A DNA stretch of 64,000 nt, from assembly GCA_015680685.1 (NCBI GenBank), contig MNCI01011403.1, positions 109,554 to 173,553 on the forward strand. The letters are read 5' to 3'. The translations under genes and the position numbers were made by a program. The stretch is from Gnetum montanum. Its lineage: Eukaryota; Streptophyta; Gnetopsida; Gnetales; Gnetaceae. Below are positions 20,301 through 29,704 of the stretch, one piece after another (position 1 is the first letter of the stretch; every line of letters starts with the position of its first letter). The notes below the pieces were generated by a model, which was given only the letters and a program-made list of their open reading frames with translations, did no database searches and had not been told where the DNA came from.

Positions 20301-20852
20301 GGGCAGGCAGAATCAACAAATAAAACAATCATCACAGTACTCAAAAAGATGCTTGTCCAGAGCAAACGAAGGTGGCACGAACAACTGGTGTATGCATTAT
20401 GGGCATACCGTACTACCCACCGGACCTCGACAGGTAAAACCCCATATAGCCTTGTGTATGGTTCAGAAGCTGTTTTACCTTTAGAGTTGCAGGTACCATC
20501 TCTAAGGATCACGCTCTCCGGACTCCTCGACGGCAAGCAAAACAATGATTTACGCATCATTGACCTGGACTCGGTGGAGGAGGAACGCGTGCGTGCACTC
20601 GATCAGATCGAATGGTACCAGAAACAACAACGGCAACGACATCGACATGACATTCATAAGCGTCCCATCAAAGAAGGAGACCTAGTACTTAAAGCTGTTC
20701 GGGAACACCTAGATAAATTCTCAGTCAACTGGGAAGGGCCTTTCCGTGTTATCAAAGCATTCAACAACGGGGCATTTAAACTAGCTGACATGGACGGAAG
20801 GGAGTTTGCAAATCCAACCAATCATCTGTTCCTCAAACCGTTCTACACATGA
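17358..20852 (+). CDS. pol: Element B pol: reverse transcriptase, RNase H, archaeal-type RNase H, integrase
   Basis: An uninterrupted frame of about 1,164 codons, copying the element RNA into DNA and inserting it. Counting from 17358, RT has FMDGFSGYN at 230-238 and YVDD at 294-297. A gypsy-type RNase H begins near 438. A second RNase H with FDGAST at 592-597 is the archaeal-type domain characteristic of Tat elements. Integrase has H818, H825, C856 and C859 for zinc, then D888, D949 and E985 with the usual 35-residue gap, and a C-terminal WEGPF motif. There is no chromodomain. The codon at 17358 is TTG; the first ATG is 17376, and the acceptor at 17345-17363 suggests the frame is joined by splicing. 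Pol is in a different frame from gag-PR. Confidence 0.95.
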   Translation: MAGTSLMDYKRLTELLVINGPYGAIERSINANLVYTNSSANDFTVASTQQTVDEYEGMTKSLDIEAENITEDPLTDTPIVMPNGETKTLKLSTLLEPSLARNIENVIKDNMKAFAWSYTDMPGLDPRIVQHNIILDPKLRPVKQKARKVKPEVALAVRSEITKLYQAGFIRAVDYAEWVSNMVIVPKKNGSIRLCIDFRDLNVATIKDDFPLPSIDQLVDSTAGHALLSFMDGFSGYNQIRINPEHQLRTTFMTPWGTFCYTMMPFGLKNAGATYQRAMTYIFSDYILHSLNDYVDDIVVKSKSPEQHVQDLDLVLKRCLKYELRLNPKKCVFGVKTGKMLGFVALEAGIWVDSDKVKAIMNLKPPSNLTELRGLQGRLQFIRRFIENLTGKLTPMNHLLRKNTRFEWTSQCQEAFDNIKTALARLPTVFPPKNDRPFYIYLATSESSIASMLCQKRDDGVEVPVYYLSHAMVAHEKRYNDVEKSCLALVFSLKKWRHYLFQNQVNIICKDNVLRAITGNIYESRKIARWKAIIAEFDLHYVAQSSVKGQAIANQMTMSPTHDPGTIEPEFPDENVNTIDTVPDDYEVVLNFDGASTSRGGSAAAVITYPSGEIKPFAYRFSFHCTNNIAEYEGLLRGLAAALTSDITRLVVRGDSQLVENQVTEVYTCKAQHLQPYCDLAKHLLKRFEKVDVQHIPRNDNTVADALATLALNISPDTFHALPSSVTSCVEPITNTLDALPIASVSTPHTNEWYDDVREYLLRGEAPQRLTNAQKDAVRKRSKQYTLIGDTLCRRSYEGILLTCVNSTEAQIIVEQVHDGICGGHIAPRAMATKIRHLGYYWLHMEHDCQSKVKTCSVCQKHGNLIHIPPNELQTTQITWPFQKWGLDLIGPITPTSSAGHSFIITATEYFTKWVEAAPLRKTTSKQVCNFILENIVTRFGIPMAIITDNGPQFSSAETKMFCDSLEIKRSFSSPYYPQSNGQAESTNKTIITVLKKMLVQSKRRWHEQLVYALWAYRTTHRTSTGKTPYSLVYGSEAVLPLELQVPSLRITLSGLLDGKQNNDLRIIDLDSVEEERVRALDQIEWYQKQQRQRHRHDIHKRPIKEGDLVLKAVREHLDKFSVNWEGPFRVIKAFNNGAFKLADMDGREFANPTNHLFLKPFYT

Positions 20853-20859
20853 GCGTGAA

Positions 20860-21100
20860 TTCAGGTACGAGAACAGTCCTGGATTATGACTATAAACTGA
20901 TACCACAGAACAGTCCTGGGTTATGACTTCAAACTAACACCACGGAGTCCGCTAAGACCATAAACTAGCTCGCCTCTTCATGGTCCGCTAAGACTTAAAA
21001 CTGGCAACGCAACGTCTGCCACGACGCTAAACGGGCAATGTCCAACGGGTTACGACACAAAACTAACCCACGATAGTCCGCTAGGACTATAAGCTAGCGT
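20860..21100 (+). repeat. Element B post-pol TAAACT-core array
   Basis: Degenerate units such as TCCTGGATTATGACTATAAA followed by CTGATACCAC, and GTCCGCTAAGACNATAAACT. A long version is in element A (400-1140) and a medium one in C (42945-43315). Confidence 0.8.
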
Positions 21101-21952
21101 AATCATCTGCAACTCTCCATCTCCTGGCCACCTCCATTCGTCAGAGTCATCACACCCTTAATCAGCATCATCGACATTCGCATTCAATGCTTAGAATCGC
21201 CGCAATATCTTTGTTCACTTGCAGCTGTCTAAATCTACACTCGTCAATGCACTCATGGTTTTCTTGTCTCTTTGGAGTTGTGTTTGCAGGATGACATTCG
21301 GAAGTTCTCGCACGAGAGCGCGTTCATCATAAGTAGCAGGATGAGACAATGTCCATTTGTTCACCTGGCAAGACTAAATCGAACCGTTAACCCGCATGTT
21401 CCCGTTCCCCGAAAGCCCGCTATCTATCTACCAAACCACTGCACGCTGCGAAACGCTACAGCAGTCGTAACATATAGAACATAAGATTCGTGCATGAGTA
21501 CAAGTGCAAAAAATAAATAAATAAATAAATAAATAAATAAATATCACCCAAAGAAGGGAGCTGTTCCTCCAAAGAACGCAAAACATCACCCCGTGGCTTT
21601 GGTAGTGACAACTGGTTCTCTTAAAAAAACCACCAAGAGCACCGTTCCGCCAAAGGACGCGCATCGCACGCTTGAGTTCCGAGTCGGCTGAAAGACGGCT
21701 ATCGACAAGGACCGGCATGCCACACACCTGAGCATCCTACTCTCCCAGCATGGTCTCTCGGGCAACGACCGATCCCCACGATCCCTTCCTTCCCACCTAT
21801 TTCCACTCTGACCCCTTTCAATCCCATTTACCATTGGGCACGGTACGATGAGGTCTAGCCAGATGACAGGGGACAAGGCTTTTATTGAGCTGCTCGTGGT
21901 GTTTTGCACTTCTTTGTCGACGCTTCTCGGGTCGATTCCTCCAAGCGTCAAC
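21101..21952 (+). other. Element B 3' untranslated region
   Basis: No gene is supported. It holds a conserved acceptor-like GTTGTGTTTGCAG|GATGAC near 21291, also present in C near 43520 and in altered form in A. It also has an AAAT microsatellite at about 21508-21542 and two related blocks reading GTTCCTCCAAAGAACG and GTTCCGCCAAAGGACG, both also in C. Confidence 0.6.
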
Positions 21953-21961
21953 AAAGAGGGG
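21953..21961 (+). promoter_or_regulatory. Polypurine tract of element B
   Basis: AAAGAGGGG followed by CCAA and the LTR start. C has the same AAAGAGGGGCCAA at 44346. It would prime plus-strand DNA synthesis. Confidence 0.75.
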
Positions 21962-21965
21962 CCAA

Positions 21966-23135
21966 TGAAACACCACAAAAATATTTTTAAGTGTTGTGCC
22001 AGCGTTCACGCCCAGCGTCTACGCCTAGCGTGCATGCCCAGTGTCTACGCCCAGCGTCTACGTCCAGTGTTCACGCCCAGCGTCGAGCGACAGGATTTCC
22101 AATGGCAGCATGAAGATTACACCAAAGAGCAAGGATTGAAGCAAGTGGACATTCGTCGGTCTCTACGCCCGGCGTCTACGCCCGGCGTATACGCCCAGCG
22201 TGTACGCCCGGCGTACACGCCAGCTTGAAAATGTTTACGCCCAGCGTGTACGCCCGGCGTATACGCCCAGCGTGTACGCTCAGCGTACACGCCAACTTGT
22301 AATGTATACGCCCAACGTGTACCGAGTTTCTAAATTGTAACGCCCGGTCTGTATGCCACGTGTCTCCCCATCCGCTTTTCCCGGTAACCCTACCCCTATA
22401 AATAGCCCGATTTTCCGCATTTACCAAGTCGGCGGAAATTTACGAGAGCCGACCCAGAGCAATTACGCTGCTGAAACCCTCACACGCTCAAGCTCACGCA
22501 GAAAGCCCTGCACGCTGCACGCTGATCATAGTCCGCGCTTCTCCCACCGAGTCCGTCAGCTGCATCCCTCTGTCCACCGGGGCTTTACGTCCACCTTGTG
22601 TCCCTACACGACTGCGTTANTGTTCACACTCCACGTCACGCGTCCGAGGACGACCACTGTTTACGCTCGCTGTGGGCTCTTTCTCAGTCTTACGTCAATT
22701 TGGCCCACTCCCCATTCACACCCGCTTGCATTTTCGCTCCGTCTCCGTTCGTATACGCCCGCTGTTCACGCCGTCTGCCTGTTTACGCCCTACATCCGTT
22801 CATTGTTTACGCTGACTCCTGTACGCTCACGCCGTGCTCATTTCAGTTCACGCTGACACGCCCGTACGCTCACGCTGTGTTCATTCCTGTTTACGCTATT
22901 TACGCCGTGCACGCCTAATTCATTGCTTACGCCCTGTTCACGTATAACCCAGCATATAACGCTTCAGCGGCGCTCAGGGAAGTCCTTGTTTGATCCTTGC
23001 GCGGACCATCCAAGGCAGTCTGCCTTCGCCCACTCCAGCTCGCCCTCAAGCGGAGGCAGGGTCAACCGTGCTCGCCCGCATCTCTTTCGGTGTTCGTCAC
23101 GTTCCAGCCTTGCACCGACGATTTCGGTCGGCACA
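21966..23135 (+). repeat. Element B 3' LTR
   Basis: Matches the 5' LTR from TGAAACACCAC to the terminal CA, with a TATA box at 22397-22404. About 104 bases present in the 5' LTR (6769-6872) are missing here and replaced by a single N at 22620, which accounts for most of the length difference. Confidence 0.93.
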
Positions 23136-23140
23136 CATAT
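23136..23140. repeat. Target-site duplication of element B, right copy (CATAT)
   Basis: Identical to 6103-6107. Sequence after it resumes the palindrome-rich intron of the element A opposite-strand gene. Confidence 0.93.
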
Positions 23141-23278
23141 ACGTTGGGTTAGGCAGCATATACACCAAGCGTAAACGGTTAGCAATTTTTTCTAAGTGTC
23201 GGCCTACAATGCGAACTTCTATTTTTCGTGTCATTTTGATGCATGGCTGATTTACGATGGCATTTTGATTGCTTGCAG

Positions 23279-26200
23279 GGACACTAGGCCTTTTCTCCTC
23301 ATTGTTGAGCTAGTTGGGATACTAACATGGTTTGGCCCTATTGAGGCTGATGAACCTACCCCAGATCTAACTGTTGACAACAACAAGGTCTGGTTCAGAG
23401 AAGGTTCGTGCGAATTCCTGGCCTTCATGCTGGACAATTTCGAAGTGGTTATCTGGTTGCACCTAAGTGAATTGGTGGCGCGGAGCGTGCTTGAGGCAAT
23501 GTTGCCAGGAGCTGTGGAGGGTGTCGCAGTCTTCATGGAAGACATTGATGAGGGTGGCCCCTCTGGTGGGCCAAAATCCACTTGCCCATTAACGCACGTG
23601 TGGGCCCAATTACCGCGAGGGCGCGATTATCTGAACAAAACTCTATTTTTAGCTACACACGCGCACACGTTGTTCCAAAACCTTCCTAGTACCGTGTAGC
23701 AGGTGGATAGGTAGGATCATTTAAGCTTGTTGTTTCTTTCCGTCGTTTGGCATTTGCTTCTATTTTAACATCTGTTCGTTTGTAGGCCTATAGTTAACCC
23801 AAATGGAACATGCGTTGAGGATGATGGGCTCGCTCTAGCTCGTACCACTCTAGAGGCCTTTATGATGGGTCCCATCCTTCGTGGAGCTATATTAGCTCAA
23901 ACCAAGGATGAGATTGTACATGTTCACAAAATATTCTCTAGAGTGTTCACTCAATGCACAGCTCATGGATGATTGCATGGATATTGGTCGCCTAAGGGAC
24001 CAATTTTTCCTCATGAATCTGACTTAGGTAGCACATCTAAGTCCACGACTGAAGGTAAATGAGAATATTTTCTAGATGTGCTGACGTGTTTGTTCGACTG
24101 TTGGGGGTTATACTGATATGATGATTTTGAATTGTATTTGCAGTTGATGTACCTCCTGGTGGGCACCCTGTCATAACGGGATGAACTGAGACTACGCTGT
24201 CAATGAAGTTAGGGGAGGTTAATAAGGCCTAAAAATGGTTACGCACTCACGGCCCTCCGTCCATCATTCGTTGCTTAGACGATGCCGGCCTTATGGAGCT
24301 CTTCACAACCCCGAGCCCTGATGTGTCAATAGCAGAAATGATCAGGATCGTGGATTCCTTCAATGAGTCTATCACTTACTACATCACCCAGATAAAGGAT
24401 GTTAAGATAGTTTTCCATTTGTTGCCTGAATTCTTTTCGAACTTATTTGGTATACCGGCGGATGGTATAACTGTAGTTTTAGACAGGGCTCATAAAGAGC
24501 TCCAAACGGTTCGTGAACTAGAGGACTGGAAGGGTGTGGCCAAGGGTGCCAAGGGATTCTCAATGCAGGGGAAATCAAAAGTTGAGGAGGTGAATGAACT
24601 ATATCCCCTATTTAGGATGCGGGTATTCCCCAAATCCCTTCCCAAGTGTGGAGTCTCGGGGTCGAAGCTATACGTATCATGCGAACTGTCCTAGAAACCG
24701 GAATGCGCTATAATTAGGCCCAATTTTTGTTGTCGGGCCTACATAAGGAGATAGTGCGATTGCGCTCGAATGTCGAGGTGCAGTCCCACTTCACCTTTGC
24801 CTTCTTTGCAGGTTACCTTTGCCGCTTAGCCAAGTTTCTAGTAGTTCGCGCAGACAACAAGTATGTTCTACGGGATCGGGGTCAACTATCCCGCCCGTGG
24901 ATCAACCACTTGTTTGAAGTTGCTGAGTTCCAAGATGCTCCTGAGGGCATTGATGAGTCCATGTCTATCACAACAGGGGGGTCGTCTGGTATCTCAATCC
25001 ACACACGTGACAGTTTGGGATTGGAGCCAGATGACGTGCCTTACACTGCGAAAAGAGCAGAACAAGTCATCAAAGAGACTATTGGCAAGGGCAATTCAAA
25101 GCTAACCAAGTGCGAACGCTCAACTGAGGAAGCGTCGAATGTGAACAAGCCACGAGTGAAGCGCATACGATTCAAGATGCTTGTCCAAGGTAAGTAGACT
25201 TAGTGCACTTATTGCTTTATTGTTTTAGTTTTGTTCATAATTTTTACTTTGATTGCTTACACGCCATTGGTACCTTCAGACTTGACTCGAGAAGTGAGGA
25301 AGTAGGCATTAGAGACTATTACTGAAGAGGAGGAGACTAACACGGAGCAAAACACTGAGGAGGAAAATGTGGAGAAAGATCAGGGAGGAGGAACGGAAGA
25401 GTTGAAGGAAGACACCACAGAAACTGAGTTGTTAGATGAACAAGGTGGTGTCGATCAAATGTTTAGCAGCTTTCTTAGGCGATCCCCCAGAGGGTGACAA
25501 GAAGCACAGTATGTTTTCTTTTTTTATTTTATATTGCTTCATTAGTTATCGTTTCCATGGTATTTTACTTTTCTGTTTTGATTTCTTCCAAACGAAGGCA
25601 GCAAAACCAGGACGATGTGGCTGGACGTACCCATGAAAATGATTCCCTCTGAAAGGACCGTAGAGGTTAGTCCATCTCGCACTCGTGGGCCATTTACTTG
25701 GATAGAGATGCCAAGTAAAATGGATTTTGTGGTTGGCATCGCTGAGGAAGTTGTGGAGCGAATTCAGGAAGCCCACCTTGAAATAGGTATAAATGTTTCA
25801 AATTGTTTGCAGCGTTAGAGTTTCACACCCTATTTTTGTTGTTTTAGCATTTGTTCTCTTCATGTGCATAGGTGCCAAACTGAGGTGGGATCCTTCTGAG
25901 ACAATTAGCATAGAGAGTTTGTCCACGTTATCCCCAGAAGTTGAGCAGGTGCCAAGACCTATTTATGAGGAAGTAGTAGAAGGTCTTGTTCACAACGCCA
26001 AGTCACTGTGGACCTGTAGGCATTCTGTCGAACAGTTGTGGCTGCAGATTCAAGCAAAGGAAAAGGAAGTCTCTAAGTTGTCAGTTGAGCGTGATGATCT
26101 TAAGGCTCGGTATGAGTTCGCCTCCGTCAAACTAAGTGGTGATCGCTCTTGGCAGATCTCCGAGGTCACGTATACTAGGTATTGGAATCTGCTCAATCGT

Positions 26201-26856
26201 CACGCGTCCCTGACCCAGAGACTAGCGGAGCGTAAGGCCCAAATAGATCTCCTAAACCTCAAATGTCAAGATTGGAAAGCTTTTGCTTCCAAGGTCTGCA
26301 AGTGGGGTCAGGATGAAAAGAATCACAAACATCATTACAAGAAATCATTAAAGGAAGTGTCCGTTGAAAAATGTCAACTTGAAATGTTTGTGGAGGGATT
26401 GGGTCTACGCTATGCTTCTGATACCTTTGCTGAGAACACAACTGTTGAGATGGAATCACCTACAAGGGTTATTACAATTGCTTCTTGGGAGGTATCTATA
26501 GGCGAATTCCCTTTAAAGCGTCCTACCTGGTCAGCGGTTGACAAGGGGAAGGCCCTAGTAGATGCTGATCTAGGCCTTGATGGGACCAACTGGACCAGTG
26601 TCTCAGAAGAGGAAATCCTTCGTTGGCTGGAATTTGGCTTAAGGGGATCCCCTACAGTAAGCATTTTTCTATTATGAAATTGATTTGCTAAATAATGTTT
26701 GAAATTTTTCCTTTCCCTTGTTCTTACGTTGAGTGTCTCCTTTTGTATTTTCAGGATCAAGGCGATGATGATGTCCAAGAGGCTGGCTCCAGTGGAGTGG
26801 GGGCCCCTGATGCCAGTGGATCTAAAGGAGACGATCCTCCCATTCTGGACACTTAG
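23279..26856 (+). pseudogene. Element A opposite-strand gene, exons 2-8
   Basis: Continuation of exon 1 at 5361-5491. Exons by acceptor and donor: 23279-23710 (HAD-like; motif I position reads LLIVELVGIL), 23786-24054, 24144-25189, 25280-25508, about 25600-25786, 25872-26656 and 26755-26856 ending at TAG. The order, sizes and boundaries follow element B. Damage includes a stop near the end of exon 2, an 18-base in-frame loss in exon 2, several stops in exons 3-5, a frame-breaking deletion at about 25470-25495, and loss of the AG acceptor before exon 6. The coiled-coil exon 7 remains open (part of a 294-codon frame from 25793). The C-terminus is acidic and ends DDPPILDT. No intact product is expected. 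Confidence 0.75.
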
Positions 26857-27140
26857 TTTTGTTTTAGTGTTTTTATCATTTTGTTTTGTTTTGAAACTAC
26901 TCTGACTCAAATTTATACGGAAATTGTAAATTGAGATGAATGAAACCAGTTAACTCTTGTACTTGTACATCATTTCATGTATGAAAAACATTTTTTTTGT
27001 TGATTTTGAGTTTAATCACAAACATGACACGACAATGTAAAATGTTTTGGTTGCTTTTTTTTTTATTTTCTTAAGAGTAATGCATGGATGTAATCATAAG
27101 TTGGAGTATAATGATAGATGAAAGAGGAAAACAAAGTATT

Positions 27141-27421
27141 AGTGTGTGATCTAGTTTAAGGCCATTCTGGGCTAGATTCACACTAGTTTAAGGCCATTTC
27201 AGGCCACATGCATAGTTTAAGGTTATTTCGGGCCCCAGTCGTAAACAAGGGACATTTCGAATGACACAGGTGGATCTCTCAGTTGACTGACCATTTCTGA
27301 TCGTGGCTAGTTTTATGTCGTTGTAGACATGATAGTTTAATGTCATTTTAGACAGGTTGTAGTTTAGCATCATTTCGGACAGGTTGTAGTTTAGCATCAT
27401 TTCGGATAGGTTGTGTTGTTA
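27141..27421 (-). repeat. Element A post-PR TAAACT-core array
   Basis: On the plus strand, repeated AGTTTAAGGCCATTTCGGGCC and AGTTTAGCATCATTTCGGAC units, the reverse complement of the array in B and C at the same place. Between 26857 and 27140 is AT-rich 3' flanking sequence of the opposite-strand gene with no gene. Confidence 0.8.
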
Positions 27422-27952
27422 TTATTTTAGTAGTTTTTTTATTTTTCTTATTTTCATGTTAGGCGATGTGTTAGCGGGTATGATTCGGTATTTAGCATCC
27501 CCTTCGCTGATCACGTTGAATGGTAATTCAGCCCAAGGGATGTCTGATGGAATGGTCCCTGTATCGGTGTTTTCAGATGCTTCAGTGTTTACTGTAAGTT
27601 CTGTGTCAGCTGTTGTTTCTACGTGAGGAGGTGTATGTACAGTGTTAGGTGCAGGGATCTCTGTTTTGGGTGGATTGTCTTCTATGTTTAAAGGATTACC
27701 ACTTACCAGTTGCTATTCATTTACGTCATTTTGTCTAGGCTCTTTGAGCTTAACCTCTGAGCCTTGGTCCGTGTCTATGTATGATGAAATGATGGGTGTA
27801 GCAGCCTCCCCATGTATGATGATTTCACCACCTTCATAAGGCAAATGAATCTCTTGGTGTATAGGGGATGAAACTGCTTTTAGCTGGGCTAACCAGGGCT
27901 TTCCTGATATTAGGTTGAATCTTGGCATTTCATCGATTACTACGAAGTTAGT
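27422..27952 (-). pseudogene. pro: Element A gag-PR, 3' end (protease C-terminal part)
   Basis: The minus-strand frame ends at TAA (27422-27424) and runs up to the insertion point of element C. It encodes the region after the protease active site: NLISGKPWLAQLKAVSSPIH, the acidic linker and the family C-terminus. The active-site half lies at about 45533-45930 beyond element C. Premature stops are present. The identification rests on colinearity with elements B, C and E. Confidence 0.82.
27948..27952. repeat. Target-site duplication of element C, left copy (TTAGT)
   Basis: TTAGT before the 5' LTR pairs with TTGGT at 45533-45537 after the 3' LTR, with one mismatch. The duplicated site is within the protease sequence of element A. 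Confidence 0.75.
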
Positions 27953-29163
27953 TGAAACACCACAAAATTTTGAGCTTGGTACTTGTCCAACAAGAAGCGG
28001 GTCCTCGAAGCCCACAGGCGACCACCGCGCCATTTGGTGTCAAACATGAAAACTTTGGAGATCAGAGGCTTAATTTTTTCTAAGCATGCAGTTCCAGCGT
28101 ATACGCCTAGCGTATATGCCCAAGTGCACATTCCTAGTGTATATGCTAAAATTCTCAGCGTATACGCCCAGCTTATATGCACAAGTCCCAGCGTATACAC
28201 CCGGCGTATATGTCCAACGTACATGCTCAGCGTACACGTCTCACATGTACGCTCGGCAGGTACGGCAAATGTTTACGTCCGGCATGGAATCTCCAAAAAT
28301 AGAATGAAAACAACACCAAACAGCAAGGATTGAAGCAAGTCGGCAACCATCAGTGTATAAGCCCAGTGTATACTCCCAGCCATTATCAGCGTATACACTC
28401 GGCGTATATGCCCAGCGTCCACAGCATCTACGCCTAGCACATCCAGCGTATATGCCCACTTGTACAGCATATACGCTCAGCGTATATGCTCAAAAGATGT
28501 AATATGTTGAACACTTGTAAATTTTACGCCCTTTTTGCACCCGGTCAATGTCCACGTGTCACCCAAACCGAGGCTAGCGTAACAACCGTTATAAAAACCC
28601 CACTTTTCCACTTGTACTAGGGTCGGTTGGCAAAAATCGGAGAGCATATCAGAGAACATTTACGCTGTGCACCAGAGCTAAAAACCCTTTTATGCTAGAC
28701 AGTCTTGTACGTTGGGCACAAAGTCTCTACGCTCCGCCTACAGTGCGAACCAGCCGAGTCATCCCTGCATCCACCAGGGCTTTTCGTCCGCCTTGTGTTC
28801 CATCATAACTACGTTAGACCGGTGCACTGTACTTTCATTCTGTAATATCATTGTTTACAATTTACGCTAATTTCTTACATGTGTTCTATTTATGCTCGTT
28901 TACATTTACGCCTTGTTCGCATCTGTTATGCTATTTACGCTCTCGTTTACGCCCGTTATGCCGTTTACGCATAACCCAGTGTATAGCACTTTGGCATATG
29001 TTCGGGGAAATCCTTGTTTGATCCGTGTGTGGACCACCAAAGGTACTTTACCTTCGTGCATTTCAGCTCACCCTCAAGCAAAGGTAGGGTCTTTTGTGCA
29101 TGTCCGGTGATCCCACGGTCTCTATTTTCTTCCAGCCGAAGACCAACAATTTCGGACAGTACA
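27953..29163 (+). repeat. Element C 5' LTR
   Basis: Matches 44359-45532 along its length. Contains palindromic AGCGTATACGCC-type motifs and a TATAAAAA box at 28590-28597 followed by CCCCACTTTTCCACTTG. Short frames inside are motif translations. Confidence 0.92.
28590..28597 (+). promoter_or_regulatory. TATA box in element C 5' LTR
   Basis: TATAAAAA in CCGTTATAAAAACCCC, repeated in the 3' LTR at 44959-44966. Confidence 0.65.
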
Positions 29164-29168
29164 GAAAT

Positions 29169-29187
29169 TGGCGCTAGAAGGAGGGCC
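29169..29187 (+). promoter_or_regulatory. Primer-binding site of element C
   Basis: TGGCGCTAGAAGGAGGGCC five bases after the LTR end, identical to element B. Confidence 0.7.
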
Positions 29188-29704
29188 TCCTAAGAACCTT
29201 ACTCGCAAACTTCCTAGCATTTACACTGTTGAGCATATATGCCGCCGACCACACGCCGCTTCCTGCTGAAACCCTCCCAGCGTCTACGCAGCCTGGTCTG
29301 AAAACTTAGCCTACAAACTGTCCAACATCTACGTTGTTCAGTGTTTACGCTGTCCCTGTTAAAACTTAACCAGAAAACCATATGCTGCATTCTTTACGTT
29401 GTGTCTTGTTTTACGCTGCGCCTCGTTTTACGCTATACTTTGTTTTACGTTGTGCCTTGTTTTACGTTGTGCCTTGTTTTACGCTGTACTCTGTTTTACA
29501 CTCTATCCTATTTTACGTTGCACCTCGAAGCTGTATACGCTGCCTAGCATATACGCTGCACTCCTTACGCTGTATATGCTGTCTACGCTGACGTTATATG
29601 CTGAACGTTGAAGCATATACGCTGCAGTTTGCCACTTAGTTTACGCTATACTAAGTACACTAATTTTGCTCCTCTACCCCGTGTCATACCCTCAACAGGT
29701 CATC
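29188..29704 (+). other. Element C leader
   Basis: Non-coding. Rich in short motifs of the type TTTTACGYTGTRCCTYG, a T-rich repeat of about 18-20 bases around 29395-29525, and in GCATATACGCTGC-like palindromes. No gene. Confidence 0.6.

Larger units (their letters stand above)
6108..23135 (+). mobile_element. Element B: complete Tat-type Ty3/gypsy retrotransposon, 17.0 kb
   Basis: Bounded by two related LTRs (6108-7387 and 21966-23135) starting TGAAACACCAC and ending CA, with a perfect 5-base TSD. Internal order: primer-binding site, leader with three exact 50-base repeats, gag-PR in one frame with three stops, TAAACT array, opposite-strand eight-exon gene, second array with a sequence gap, pol with an intact frame, third array, 3' UTR, polypurine tract. 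It sits inside intron 1 of the opposite-strand gene of element A. It is the best preserved member of the family here. The stops in gag make autonomous activity unlikely unless they are assembly or read errors. Confidence 0.95.

Noticed and set aside
21508-21542. AAAT microsatellite in B and GA microsatellite in C (about 43791-43810)
   Set aside because: Ordinary simple repeats in untranslated sequence, not shared between the copies.
6108-23135. An endogenous pararetrovirus or an env-bearing retrovirus
   Set aside because: The element has LTRs, a TSD, a Tat-type dual RNase H and an integrase, and no movement protein, coat protein or membrane-anchored env-like frame was seen.
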